A stretch of DNA of 64,000 bases from Catenulispora pinistramenti (GCF_018274385.1 NZ_JAAFYZ010000003.1:62001-126000); one strand, 5' to 3'; counted from the stretch's first letter, positions 34,056 to 42,561 are shown. Made by a program: numbers and translations. Notes: generated by a model not told the origin, from the sequence alone.

Positions 34056-34160
34056 ATGGACACGATTCATGACCTGATCATGTTGATGCTGTCGCTGTGG
34101 GGCGTGGTCAGCGCGGCTATGGCGAGCATGAAATATGCGCGTCGGCTCGGTGTGATCTGA
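34056..34160 (+). CDS. 34-residue membrane peptide
   Basis: ATG 34056 follows a near-perfect GGGAGG site by six bases. The product is one hydrophobic helix (DLIMLMLSLWGVVSAAMASM) with a basic tail KYARRLGVI. It lies between two minus-strand genes, divergent from the upstream one. Small Spd-like membrane peptides occur on actinomycete plasmids, but no homology is claimed. Confidence 0.55.
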   Translation: MDTIHDLIMLMLSLWGVVSAAMASMKYARRLGVI

Positions 34161-34254
34161 GCTCATGAGCTCTGGCTCCTCGTAGCATCAACGCGATGCT
34201 TCGGGGAGCCATCGAGGACGTCCGGCGCCTGCTTCCTGCCGCTGATCGGAGCGT

Positions 34255-35049
34255 CTAGGTGTCTGCCTCGATGGCGGCACGGATGCGCTTCACCGAGCTG
34301 ATCGACGGCGGCCGTGTCCCGGCGGGAAGGTGGCCCGAAGTACTCAGCCGCCGAACCTCCGCGGCCAAGGCCGCCTGGAATTCGCGGCCGGCCGGTCGCC
34401 GACCGAGCTGAGCGCTCAGGTCGGCGAAGACTCCCCGCCCATGAGCGACCCAGTCTGGGCGGCCGGTCTGGATGACTTCTTGGGCGAGATGTCCCGCCAG
34501 CGGAGGCTCAGCCGCTGCTTCAGTGGCCGCGGTGTGGGCGAGGGCACCCTCGCCCGGCTCGGTGGCCGGCTGACCGACGGGCGTCGCTTCGGTGCGTTCG
34601 TCTTCCGCAGCTCGGTCGTGACGCCGGGTCAGAAGGCTTTGAAGGTTCAGTAGACGCTCCACGATCAGGGGCGGGAGGCTCGCGACGGCGACCAGCAGAA
34701 GATCACGCGTGAGCGGGTCGACCAGACGGCCGGCCCGCTTCAGGAAGTGATCGAGGGCGTTGCAGGTCAGGCTCATTCCGAAGGCCAGGCGCGCGTTGCG
34801 CAGCACCGGCTTCTGGCCGGGGTGCTCTGCGGGGAGGTTGTAGGCGACGGCGAGTGCGGTGAAGGCGTAGATGTCGAGGGCGGCTGGCAGCAGCCATGCG
34901 CTGGCCGGGCCGAGGTCGAGTTGGCCGCCGAGGTGGTAGAGGGTGTCGGCGCTGATCGCCGCTGCGGCGAGTTCGGCGATGGTGCCGCCGATGCGCGCCA
35001 TGCGGACGGCGCTGACGGGGGTGATGTGGTCCTGGTGCCGGTCGGCCAT
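34255..35049 (-). CDS. DUF2637/Spd-like membrane protein
   Basis: This is a 264-residue protein. Four hydrophobic segments fill about 15-140 (GGTIAELAAAAISADTLYHL, LLPAALDIYAFTALAVAYNL, LAFGMSLTCNALDHFL, LLLVAVASLPPLIVERLL), and a soluble C-terminal part with a helix-turn-helix-like LSAQLGRRPAGREFQ follows. The membrane half matches DUF2637, common on actinomycete conjugative plasmids and linked to plasmid spread. It is the last gene of the minus-strand cargo region. Confidence 0.75.
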   Translation of the reverse strand: MADRHQDHITPVSAVRMARIGGTIAELAAAAISADTLYHLGGQLDLGPASAWLLPAALDIYAFTALAVAYNLPAEHPGQKPVLRNARLAFGMSLTCNALDHFLKRAGRLVDPLTRDLLLVAVASLPPLIVERLLNLQSLLTRRHDRAAEDERTEATPVGQPATEPGEGALAHTAATEAAAEPPLAGHLAQEVIQTGRPDWVAHGRGVFADLSAQLGRRPAGREFQAALAAEVRRLSTSGHLPAGTRPPSISSVKRIRAAIEADT

Positions 35050-35086
35050 GATGCCTCCGAAGGCGGTCCGTCGTGGGCATGGCGAA

Positions 35087-35121
35087 GTGCGGCCGGCCGC
35101 TCATTGAGCGGCCGGCCGCAC
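35087..35121 (-). terminator. Perfect 17-bp hairpin
   Basis: GTGCGGCCGGCCGCTCA and its complement are separated by one base, giving a long GC-rich hairpin between the ParB-like gene end (35275) and the DUF2637 gene start (35049). Confidence 0.6.
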
Positions 35122-35220
35122 AGGGTTCTGCTGTTGGGCTGATCGTGGGCGGTAGGGGAGCGAGCCGGCGCTCAGGGGTCTGGTCGCGGACTCGATCGCT
35201 CGGTGCGGTGAGCGGCAGTC

Positions 35221-35255
35221 CCGGTGTGGGCGGCCACCGGGGTCGCCCACACCGG
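35221..35255 (-). terminator. 12-bp hairpin after ParB-like gene
   Basis: CCGGTGTGGGCG and CGCCCACACCGG enclose an 11-base loop. It lies 20 bases after the stop of the minus-strand ParB-like gene. Confidence 0.6.
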
Positions 35256-35274
35256 GTGTTCTCGGCCCATCCGC

Positions 35275-35742
35275 CTAAGTGGTTGGGCGGATGACAGTGA
35301 TCGCGGCGGTCTCAGCTTCCGTGAGCACGAGGGCGGGCAACTGGTCGTACCCCTCGACGAACGCCCGGTACAGCCGGTGTGAGCCGTCGATGATCAGCAA
35401 GGTGTCTTCTGCCCTGGTAGATCCGGTCGCGATGGTGGCCAGGATCAGCGGGCGCGCGAGGTTGGTGGACATCGCGTGTGCGCGATCGAAGAGAGGCCCG
35501 AGCGTCATGGGCGCGAACGGGTTATCGTCCATGCCGTACATGCGCGCCCAGGAAGGGACGTCGATCGGTACGGTGCGGCGGCGGGATGTTCTCAATACCT
35601 GGAAAGCGTGTTCGATATCGAAAAGGGTGTCTCCGACTTGTCCGTATTGCTGTTCGTGTCTTGGTACCGGCCGGGAGCCTGGCTGCCTCGGCGACTTCAA
35701 CGACGCCGGCGGCTTCGTCCGGTGCTTCTTTTTCTTCGGCAT
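35275..35742 (-). CDS. ParB/Srx-like small protein
   Basis: This 155-residue protein has a basic N-terminus (MPKKKKHRTKPP). The C-terminal 90 residues contain LILATIATG, LLIIDGSHRLYRAFVEGYDQLPALV, which resembles the ParB-like nuclease-fold pattern (DG.HR..A....G...IPA.V). There is no HTH domain, so it is not a full partition protein. The substrate is unknown. It belongs to the minus-strand cargo operon. Confidence 0.6.
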   Translation of the reverse strand: MPKKKKHRTKPPASLKSPRQPGSRPVPRHEQQYGQVGDTLFDIEHAFQVLRTSRRRTVPIDVPSWARMYGMDDNPFAPMTLGPLFDRAHAMSTNLARPLILATIATGSTRAEDTLLIIDGSHRLYRAFVEGYDQLPALVLTEAETAAITVIRPTT

Positions 35743-35764
35743 GTGGCGCTCGCTGACTCGTGAT

Positions 35765-36001
35765 TCAGCGACCGCGTCGCGCGACGGCGGTGATGTGCGC
35801 TTGGACCACGGCGAGGATGAACGCGGCGTCGGCTTCGGTGATGCCGATCGGCACGGACAGGCACGCGACCCGGCCGTCGTTCAGGTTGAAGTTCACGCAG
35901 GCGTCGGGAGGGAGGACGGGGCCGGAGCTTGGCAGAGGTCCGCGCGGAATCTGGCTCGGGCCGACGTTCGTCGTGCGTGAGTCGGGGGCGGTGGTAGGCA
36001 T
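35765..36001 (-). CDS. Small hypothetical protein
   Basis: This 78-residue protein starts at ATG 36001 with a strong AAAGGAG site. It has a Pro-rich N-terminus, then CVNFNLNDGRVACLSVPIG, a beta segment, and a C-terminal helix. No family is recognised. It lies 22 bases before the ParB-like gene and 33 bases after the preceding one. Confidence 0.55.
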   Translation of the reverse strand: MPTTAPDSRTTNVGPSQIPRGPLPSSGPVLPPDACVNFNLNDGRVACLSVPIGITEADAAFILAVVQAHITAVARRGR

Positions 36002-36034
36002 TTGGGCTTCTCCTTTGTGCGGGGGCGGGGGCTT

Positions 36035-36340
36035 CTAGGGCTCGTCTGTGGGGCCGTCGAGTTCTGCGATGAGCCATCCACGGCCCAGGCGCGCCATCAG
36101 GACCGCGCCAAGCTGCCGGGCCTGCTGCTTGGGGATGCGGCTGGCTTGGATCGCCGAAGAGTAGGCGTCGACTGCGGCCCGCAGGTCGCGCTTGACGCCG
36201 CGTCGATGGCCTGGGTCCGCTGTGAGCCGCCCCGAGTGATGCCAGACTCCGCGTGCTGCCTCGACAACGGCTTCGTTGTTCGCGAGTTGGGCGAGAATCG
36301 CCTCGTCGGCGGCGCTCTGGTCGGTCGCCTTGTCGCTCAC
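36035..36340 (-). CDS. Small hypothetical helical protein
   Basis: This 101-residue protein starts at GTG 36340, giving the usual four-base overlap with the upstream gene. A longer frame runs upstream but would lie antisense-shifted over two better-supported genes. The sequence is helical (AADEAILAQLANNEAVVEAA). No family is recognised. Confidence 0.6.
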   Translation of the reverse strand: MSDKATDQSAADEAILAQLANNEAVVEAARGVWHHSGRLTADPGHRRGVKRDLRAAVDAYSSAIQASRIPKQQARQLGAVLMARLGRGWLIAELDGPTDEP

Positions 36341-36912
36341 GGCGTCGCCCCCGGCACAGGATCGGCATTGATCAGCGGAATGAGGACGGCAGCCGGAGCC
36401 TCGCTGGTCGCCTGCAACAGCGCCGCAGCGGTGTGGATCACCCAGCCGCCGTGCTGGGCGCGGCACGCTGCGAGCCAAACGGCCTCGGCTCGGTGGTCCG
36501 GGCTGGTCCAGCACGCGATTCCGGACAGGGCTTGGGCCAGCCGACCTCGGTCGCACCGCATCCCGCAGGATTCCAGCGCTCTCCCAACCGCGCGTCGCTC
36601 TGTGCCACCGCCGCCGCGAGCGGCTTCCGGTGCCTCCAACGCGCTGGCGACGACGTCCGCCGATGGCGCGTGGTGGATCACCAACCGCCAGGGGGCGGCG
36701 GCGCCGTATCGGCAGGGCAGGCCCACCGCTGTGAGCTCTGAGAGCGGGGAGCCCAGGTCGGCGCTCATCCGTACCCTGATCCGATGTTCTGGATCCGACA
36801 GGCTCCAGGCCGAACCGGGCTTGGAGGCGACGGCGATCGAAGCCGCATGCCAGCCGGCTGCTAGCAAAGCCTCGCCGACTTGGCGCTGAAGGTGGAAGGG
36901 GGGCGGGCTCAT
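36337..36912 (-). CDS. Hypothetical protein
   Basis: This 191-residue protein starts at ATG 36912, overlapping the upstream stop by four bases. It contains PWRLVIHHAPSADVVASAL and a tail with AQHGGWVIHTAAALL. It lacks signal or membrane segments. It resembles its upstream neighbours in composition and style, so the set may share an origin. Function is unknown. Confidence 0.65.
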   Translation of the reverse strand: MSPPPFHLQRQVGEALLAAGWHAASIAVASKPGSAWSLSDPEHRIRVRMSADLGSPLSELTAVGLPCRYGAAAPWRLVIHHAPSADVVASALEAPEAARGGGGTERRAVGRALESCGMRCDRGRLAQALSGIACWTSPDHRAEAVWLAACRAQHGGWVIHTAAALLQATSEAPAAVLIPLINADPVPGATP

Positions 36913-37601
36913 TTCCCTTCCTCCGATTCCGCCCCGGGGCGCTTGGGCATGATCCGGCTGGGAAAGAGCCGAGCGCTCGGCAACGCCAGCGCGAAGGCGG
37001 AGATGACGGAGCCTGGGGTGTGCGCCGTGGCATCGCACGTAACCCCCAGCCCTGCGACGAGCCATCCTCCCGCGTCTCCGTGGTCGCCGTGCTCCGCGCA
37101 GCGTTCACAGCTGGGAGTGAAGGTCGGCATGTGGAAGGACGCGACGACGGCACCGTCCGGACGGGTGTAGGTCGCGACGCGTGGCCGACTGACCTTGCTG
37201 GTGTGCGGGCGAACGGCGGTCCACCCCGCGACCTCGAACGCGCCGAGCTCCGGCGCACTGTCACCTGCGGCCAAGGCTGCTGCCAGGATGGCTTCGGCCG
37301 GTGGGTCGTAGGCGGTCAGGCGCCAGGACGGGCGGGCGCCGATCGCATGGCCGCCGCGGGTCGGAAAGGTGCGGGGTCGGGGTGCGCCTGCGATTTCCAC
37401 GATTTGGCCGCGCTGCATGCCCAGAGACAGAACCAGCAGCTTCACGTATCCCCGTGTGTACCGGGTGACGGCGTGGGCGCCGGGGTGGTCGTCGCAGGAT
37501 TCGGGTCGCTTGCTGAAGCCATGCGTGGCCAGACCTGAGCCGATGGTCTCGGCCCTGGCTCTCTGTACGGAGAGTGAGGCGTGATGTTGGGTGATACGCA
37601 T
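36909..37601 (-). CDS. Hypothetical protein with Cys pair
   Basis: This 230-residue protein starts at ATG 37601. The frame stays open 198 codons further upstream, but that part overlaps the gene at 37706-38308 and has no site of its own. The visible sequence includes WRLTAYDPPAEAILAAAL and a CxxC-type TPSCERCAEHGD. Its upstream gap holds a hairpin. Function is unknown. Confidence 0.65.
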   Translation of the reverse strand: MRITQHHASLSVQRARAETIGSGLATHGFSKRPESCDDHPGAHAVTRYTRGYVKLLVLSLGMQRGQIVEIAGAPRPRTFPTRGGHAIGARPSWRLTAYDPPAEAILAAALAAGDSAPELGAFEVAGWTAVRPHTSKVSRPRVATYTRPDGAVVASFHMPTFTPSCERCAEHGDHGDAGGWLVAGLGVTCDATAHTPGSVISAFALALPSARLFPSRIMPKRPGAESEEGK

Positions 37602-37660
37602 TGTCAAAGCCCTTGTTCGAATAAAGCTTGGTACGCCGCGATTCGGCGAGGTTGTGTGAC

Positions 37661-37695
37661 CCGGCGGGCGCGGGAGCCACCTGCGCGCCCGCCGG
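37661..37695 (-). terminator. 12-bp hairpin between cargo genes
   Basis: CCGGCGGGCGCG and CGCGCCCGCCGG enclose 11 bases. It lies ten bases after the stop of the minus-strand gene ending at 37706 and could act as a terminator or attenuator. Confidence 0.6.
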
Positions 37696-37705
37696 GAGTC
37701 TGGAG

Positions 37706-38308
37706 TCAGGGCACGAACACATCGCCGAGGGCGATGGCGGCCAGGACGGCTGGAGGCGTATAGGCCGATGTGACGTACTGGGTCCGGCGGGGTGTGTGCC
37801 GAGTCGGCGGGCGGGAAACCAGCCAAGCGCCGGGGACGTCGTTTTTGGTTGAGAACCGGACGGCGTTGCGTTGTCCGTCCAGCGAGGTCCACGCGTATTT
37901 CACGGTCCCGTGCTGGTGCCCGACCTCCGCGCGGTGCCAACCCTCTGCCGCGAGGAGATCTGCCAGGGGCGTCCACAGGCCCTCGGTCTCGTCGCGGGCG
38001 GCGTCGGTTGCTGCCGCGACGACGAACGGGTCGGGATTGTCGGCGGCCACATACCACGGGACATCGGTCCCGCTGCTCGACAAATGCACGGTGATCCCGT
38101 GCAGGATGTTGGTTGCGACCATGAGAGTGGGCCGGATGCTCCGGCGTCGGAATTCGGTTGTCGGGCTGACACCTACCTGGTCGAAGCGCTCCCAACCGGA
38201 CGGCAGTAGTTCCTTGGACAGCACGGCAAGGAAGGCGGCGCGGCCGTCGGCCGTCGTTGAGCCGTCCGCCTTAGCGGTGTGGGCGGAAGTGAGACGGCGC
38301 GGGCTCAT
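37706..38308 (-). CDS. Hypothetical protein
   Basis: This 200-residue protein overlaps the VWA gene stop by four bases. It contains WERFDQVGVSPTTEFRRRSI, WYVAADNPDPFVVAAATDAA and a repeated-looking TPPAVLAAIALGDVF tail. The tail PxAVLAAI.LGD resembles the P.EAILAAALAAGD segment of the following gene. No family is recognised. Coupling with the VWA gene suggests a shared pathway. Confidence 0.7.
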   Translation of the reverse strand: MSPRRLTSAHTAKADGSTTADGRAAFLAVLSKELLPSGWERFDQVGVSPTTEFRRRSIRPTLMVATNILHGITVHLSSSGTDVPWYVAADNPDPFVVAAATDAARDETEGLWTPLADLLAAEGWHRAEVGHQHGTVKYAWTSLDGQRNAVRFSTKNDVPGAWLVSRPPTRHTPRRTQYVTSAYTPPAVLAAIALGDVFVP

Positions 38309-40101
38309 CGCGCCACGGCCAGGGCTTTGACGGCGGCGTGGCCGATCATGGCAATCGACTTCGTGGGGTCGGCGACGGTGACTTCCGCCGCACCCCGCAG
38401 GATCGTGGAGCTGCCGGTGAGCGTCAGCCAGAGGACGGCACAGCCGGAGCTGATCAGGTGGGCGACACGTTGAGCACCATCACGGCGTTCGTTGTCGTAG
38501 AACTTGCCATCGGAGACGACGACGATGAGCCGCGCAGTGCCGGGGTGCGACAGCCCGAGGCCGGCGTCGAGGACATCGATGGCTTCGCAGAATCGCTCGT
38601 CACCCCCTCCTGTGCGAAAGACCGAAACTGCGGCGGGTGCCTTGTTCGGTGTGGTGAGGGCCTTGACCCGCCCACTGCCGAACGTGACTGCGGCGGCCAG
38701 CGAGGCGGGGTCGGCGGCGGTCACGGCTGTGGCGATGACCCATGCCGCAGACGCGAGCGGCTTTTCAGCACAGCTCATGGAACCGGAGTTGTCGACGGCG
38801 ATCCCCACGCGCAGCGGAGGATGTTCGACCACGCGGCGCACAACAGCGGTGAACGGTTTAGCAGTGGGGATCGCTCCGGCGGCGCGCTGCGCGTCGCGGA
38901 CCAGCGCGCCACGCATACGCAGCCTGCCGGGAGGCAGCTCACTCGATACCAGAGTGGTGCTGCGGTTTCGCCAGGCGGCGGCGCGAAGTTGCTTGGCCAG
39001 TGTGGCTGCCGCTCCGCGCTCCTGCGGCGTCGGAGTTCGGGTCGGGATAGCGGAGCGGTCTTGACCGAAGAAGATCTTCTTGGCCGCACGTGCGCCCTTG
39101 ATCGTGCGGACATGGTCGATCGCCGCGTCCTGCGCTTCCCTGGCTTCCCTTGCGGTCCTCGCGGCGACATCTGAGCCGACCCGGCTCGCGACCTCTGCTG
39201 CCGCCTTGGCGATCGCCTCACCAATGAGCTCACCACTTGTGTCGGTCGCGGTATCCCCGCCGTTGGAGGGGCCTCCCGAGGAGCCTGCACCGGTGCCTTC
39301 GGCGTGGAACGGGGATTCCGCGTCCGGTTCGTGGCCCGTAGCCTCGCACCAAAGGGAGCCGAGATCGAGCATCGCCTCACGTTCGTGGTCGTCCAGCATG
39401 TGCGCCCGGCGCCAGATGTTCTCGAGGCCAGTGAGCACGTCATGACCGAGAGCCCTCTCTGCGGCGGCGCGCAAGGGCTCTGTCTCCTCGCGAGTGAGGA
39501 CACCGGCGTCGACTCGCGCAAGCACCAGGGCAGCGGCACGACCCGCGATTGCGCGACCGGTCACCTCCCGCGCCGACAATTCAGGCCAGACGATGTTCAT
39601 CGTTCCGGCCCGAAGCCATAGGCGGTCTTGAGGTCGGTCTGTAAGGTGTGCGGCCTCGATCCGGGATTCCTCCAGAAGCATTGCCGCATCGACGGCGTTG
39701 CTCGGAGTGGCCGGTACATCAGCGGGGGTCCAGGTCGAGTGTTCGGCGTGTGCCGCCTCGTGTACCAGCGCGCCCCATGCGTTTGGATAGCGATAGCGGT
39801 CGGAGGGCAGATGCGCGCGGATCGATTCGGGATCCAAACAGTCGAAGCAGTGGCGGTCAACTTCTACGGTCGCCTTCGCGGGCGCGAACATGGCCGGGGC
39901 GCCGACAGCTGTGACCGGGACGGCCTTGACGATCAAATCGTCGCGGTTGGCGATATCACAGACCGCGTCGGTGAGATCTGCGGAGACCGCCAGCCAAGCC
40001 TGCTCCGCAATGACTTGGTCGTCGGTTCTCGGGGCCGGGGGTTCCGGTGCGGTCGGCGCGTCGGCCGCGTCGCCGTAGTGGATGTGTGGGGTGCCGGTCA
40101 T
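38305..40101 (-). CDS. VWA-domain protein with HExxH-like metallopeptidase segment
   Basis: This 598-residue protein starts at ATG 40101, and earlier frame codons overlap the hairpin and MoxR gene end. A HEAAHAEH segment at 114-121 with LLEESRIE downstream suggests a zinc metallopeptidase-type domain. An acidic, Gly/Ser-rich linker follows. A VWA domain starts near 437 with the MIDAS motif DNSGSMS and ends with LIVVVSDGKFYDN. MoxR ATPases work with VWA proteins to load metals or remodel targets. Here the metallopeptidase-like part may be the effector. It is downstream of the MoxR gene. Confidence 0.8.
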   Translation of the reverse strand: MTGTPHIHYGDAADAPTAPEPPAPRTDDQVIAEQAWLAVSADLTDAVCDIANRDDLIVKAVPVTAVGAPAMFAPAKATVEVDRHCFDCLDPESIRAHLPSDRYRYPNAWGALVHEAAHAEHSTWTPADVPATPSNAVDAAMLLEESRIEAAHLTDRPQDRLWLRAGTMNIVWPELSAREVTGRAIAGRAAALVLARVDAGVLTREETEPLRAAAERALGHDVLTGLENIWRRAHMLDDHEREAMLDLGSLWCEATGHEPDAESPFHAEGTGAGSSGGPSNGGDTATDTSGELIGEAIAKAAAEVASRVGSDVAARTAREAREAQDAAIDHVRTIKGARAAKKIFFGQDRSAIPTRTPTPQERGAAATLAKQLRAAAWRNRSTTLVSSELPPGRLRMRGALVRDAQRAAGAIPTAKPFTAVVRRVVEHPPLRVGIAVDNSGSMSCAEKPLASAAWVIATAVTAADPASLAAAVTFGSGRVKALTTPNKAPAAVSVFRTGGGDERFCEAIDVLDAGLGLSHPGTARLIVVVSDGKFYDNERRDGAQRVAHLISSGCAVLWLTLTGSSTILRGAAEVTVADPTKSIAMIGHAAVKALAVAR

Positions 40102-40154
40102 CGTTCGGGTTCCCTGTTCTGTGTGGTTCGGGTTGATAGGTTCGCTGGTGGCGG

Positions 40155-40179
40155 CCGGGCGCAATTTGGGTGCGCCCGG
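40155..40179 (-). terminator. Hairpin between the MoxR-like and VWA genes
   Basis: CCGGGCGCA and TGCGCCCGG enclose the 7-base loop ATTTGGG, 18 bases after the MoxR-like stop on the minus strand. It may lower expression of the VWA gene relative to the ATPase. Confidence 0.5.
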
Positions 40180-40196
40180 TCCGCCGCATGCTGGAG

Positions 40197-41564
40197 TCAG
40201 AGCCGCTTGCCGAGGGCCAGGGAAGCGACTTCGCGACCGAGGGCGGTCGTCACGGCCTCCGCGACGGCTTCGCGGTCCTCGACCGGCGCGATGCCGATGA
40301 GGTTGGCGAATGCGACTTCGTCGCCCAGCACCTCGGCGATGGTGCGGAACCCCAGTAGTTCCCGGAGATTCGGACACCAGGAGACGTCACCGGTTCCGAC
40401 TCGCCTTCGGAGGTTCTTCGCGACCGTGATCGCCTTGGGATGGATGCCGAGGTCCTTGGCGAGGTCGAGGTCTGAGGACACCTCGACTTGGAAGCAGAAC
40501 CTCGACGAGAGGGCTTCGGTGAGTACGGCACCGTGAGCACCAGGGTTATGGCCCGCGATCACGTAGAAACCGGGTGCGGCTGTCACGGCTTCGTTCTTGT
40601 GAGCCTTGATGTAGATCTCGCGACGGCCGTCCAGCGCGGGGTACAGCACGGCCAGAACGTTGGCCGGGATGAGTGTCGCGTCGTCGATCAGCAGCGCGCG
40701 GCCTTCCCGCATCGCGACGACCAGCGGACCATGAACGAACTCGTACGTCCCATCAGGGTTTTGCGTGTATTCGCCCACCAGGTCGGCCACGGTGGTGTCG
40801 TTGTCCCCGGCAACGGTGATCAGGTCGGTGAACGCCGCCTCGACCATCGAGGTCTTGCCGGTGCCGGGCGGGCCATAGAGCAGGGCTGCGACCCCGGCGT
40901 CGCGCAGGCGGCGCAGTACTTCTACATCGCGGTGTCCGCCGAGGTCACGGGGGTGATAGGCCTGGCCGTTGGGTCGGATCACCGGTCCCGCGTCGCTTGG
41001 GGCGGTCTCCGGCTGGGCTGTTTCCAGCGATGCCACTGGTTTGGGGTCGCGCTTGCGGCCGGCCTGCTTCTCCGCTGCGGTGACCGTGGCGACTGGTGCC
41101 GAAGTACTGGCGGGCGTGCCGCTGGGCTTACCGGCGGGCGTGCCGGTGGTTGCCGCGCTGGTCGTCGGCGCCGGGGCGGGGGCGTCGGTGACCGCCGCCG
41201 GTGCCGGAACCGGGGTCTGGCTGGCCGCCGTAGGCGTCGCCTTCGGCGCTGTGACCGGGACCGTGAACCGCGCTGCGGACGCGGTGGTGTCGGTCGCGCG
41301 GAACCGGCGGGGTTTCTCGCAGGTCAGGCGGGCATGTCCGGCTGCGGCCAGGGCCATCAGCGCGTTGCCCACCGCACCGCCGGAGGCGTCCAGCGTCTTG
41401 GCGACCTGCGTCACGGTGTGCTCATCGTGCGGTGCCGCCGCGAGATGAGCGGCGGCGGCCGCACGCAACTGGCCTCGTACGGCTTTGTCCTTACCGGTTT
41501 TGGTCTTACCGGTCTTGGCTTTACCGGCTTTGGTCTTGCCAGCCGGAACCGACTTGTTGGTCAT
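40197..41564 (-). CDS. MoxR-like AAA+ ATPase with N-terminal winged helix
   Basis: This is a 455-residue protein. A Lys/Thr-rich tail (residues 1-30) leads to a winged helix (about 35-90: VTQVAKTLDASGGAVGNAL). A Pro/Ala/Thr linker follows to about 200, then an AAA+ domain: Walker A LLYGPPGTGKTSM, Walker B ALLIDDATLIP, sensor VIAGHNPGAHGA and an Arg-finger region SSRF. The DATLI/NPGAHG pattern is that of MoxR/CbbQ/NorQ ATPases. The winged helix is nearly shared with the regulator at 20.4 kb, so this ATPase may bind DNA. Confidence 0.85.
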   Translation of the reverse strand: MTNKSVPAGKTKAGKAKTGKTKTGKDKAVRGQLRAAAAAHLAAAPHDEHTVTQVAKTLDASGGAVGNALMALAAAGHARLTCEKPRRFRATDTTASAARFTVPVTAPKATPTAASQTPVPAPAAVTDAPAPAPTTSAATTGTPAGKPSGTPASTSAPVATVTAAEKQAGRKRDPKPVASLETAQPETAPSDAGPVIRPNGQAYHPRDLGGHRDVEVLRRLRDAGVAALLYGPPGTGKTSMVEAAFTDLITVAGDNDTTVADLVGEYTQNPDGTYEFVHGPLVVAMREGRALLIDDATLIPANVLAVLYPALDGRREIYIKAHKNEAVTAAPGFYVIAGHNPGAHGAVLTEALSSRFCFQVEVSSDLDLAKDLGIHPKAITVAKNLRRRVGTGDVSWCPNLRELLGFRTIAEVLGDEVAFANLIGIAPVEDREAVAEAVTTALGREVASLALGKRL

Positions 41565-41605
41565 GGTGGGGTGGCTCCCGATTTCGATGGTTGAGAGGGT
41601 GGCGG

Positions 41606-41995
41606 TCAGCGCGCGGCGCGGTTCGGTACGCGGGCGGTGGTCGCAGCGATCGCGGCGGCGCAGACCACGGACGCGGGCACGTTCGCGGCGAACGTCGCGG
41701 CGAACACGCGGGCATGAATCCGGCTGATCGGCCCGTGTTCGGCCACCGGGAGGTCACGTGCGTCCGGATAGACCGCGAGTTCGGTGATCAGAGCAGCGGG
41801 ACGGCGGTGGTCCTCGATCCATTCCAGAACCGCGACCAGCTGTCCGTGCTCGGTGATCGCGTGATGCATGACGCGCGGCGGCTCGGCGCCGAAGTCGTAC
41901 GTGCCCGGGAGTTCGCGGGTGGTGAATCCGGCAGCTGACAACAACGCGGCCAGTCGGTTCGGGTCGAGGACGGGGATGTTCTGGTCGGGGGTCAT
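41606..41995 (-). CDS. Hypothetical protein
   Basis: This 129-residue protein starts at ATG 41995. It contains LAALLSAAGFTTRELPGTYDF, a beta strand with VLEWIEDH, and VYPDARDLPVAEHGP. The second half is Ala-rich. It lies 41 bases before the MoxR-like gene. No family is recognised. Confidence 0.6.
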   Translation of the reverse strand: MTPDQNIPVLDPNRLAALLSAAGFTTRELPGTYDFGAEPPRVMHHAITEHGQLVAVLEWIEDHRRPAALITELAVYPDARDLPVAEHGPISRIHARVFAATFAANVPASVVCAAAIAATTARVPNRAAR

Positions 41996-42064
41996 GGGGT
42001 ATCTCCTCAAGATCGGGGTGGGGATTGGTGTCGCGCGGTTCGGTTTCGGCCGACTGCGGAGGGT

Positions 42065-42169
42065 TCAGCCGAACGGCATCACGCCGTTCTGGTTCGGGAA
42101 CTCGATGACCGTGGCCGTGTCGCCCTGGGTACCGATGGCGCCCTGCGGGGCGGGCGTGATTTCGGGCAT
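42065..42169 (-). CDS. 34-residue hypothetical peptide
   Basis: ATG 42169 follows a GGAG site (minus strand, in CTCC at 42178-42181) by eight to ten bases. The product is MPEITPAPQG..., a polar, Gly/Gln-rich peptide ending in NQNGVMPFG. The frame stays open upstream to another ATG. It sits in a minus-strand series of small genes, and its role is unknown. Confidence 0.4.
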   Translation of the reverse strand: MPEITPAPQGAIGTQGDTATVIEFPNQNGVMPFG

Positions 42170-42336
42170 GGCGGTGCTCCTACTCGGGGAAAGCGGGCGG
42201 AGTAGCCGCAATTTGGGCATGGCTCCGCCCCGGGAACGGGATCGGGGGTTTTGAGCGAGAGGTGGCCGCCGCGCACGGACGGAAGGGCGTCCGGCGGCCG
42301 GTTCAGGTGCGGCGGATCGTCAGCCGCGCGGGCCGG

Positions 42337-42561
42337 TCAGCGCGAGTTGCGCGGAGCGGGGACGAACGGGGAGGACCAGACCCGGGGGAGGCGTGCGAGA
42401 TTCGACATGGCGGCATCCAGTTCGGTGAACCGTGCGGCCATGGTCTGAGCACGGTAGGCGTGCGGGCAGTTTCCGCCGCAGCACGGTGCCGGGGATTTCG
42501 CGGCCCGCGTGGCGTTCGCCGACAACTCACGGAGCTGCGAGATAATGAGGTCAAGGCTCAT
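42337..42561 (-). CDS. 74-residue Cys-containing hypothetical protein
   Basis: ATG 42561 follows AAGGAG by about seven bases. The protein is helical (LDLIISQLRELSANATRAA), with a CCGGNCPHAY segment that could bind a metal, and a C-terminal helix FTELDAAMSNLARL. It is likely the first of the cargo operon downstream of the hairpin at 42615. No family is recognised. Confidence 0.55.
   Translation of the reverse strand: MSLDLIISQLRELSANATRAAKSPAPCCGGNCPHAYRAQTMAARFTELDAAMSNLARLPRVWSSPFVPAPRNSR

Noticed and set aside
37602-38195. Upstream extension of the gene at 36909-37601
   Set aside because: The extension overlaps a better-supported gene in another frame, crosses a hairpin, and is Arg/Pro-rich.
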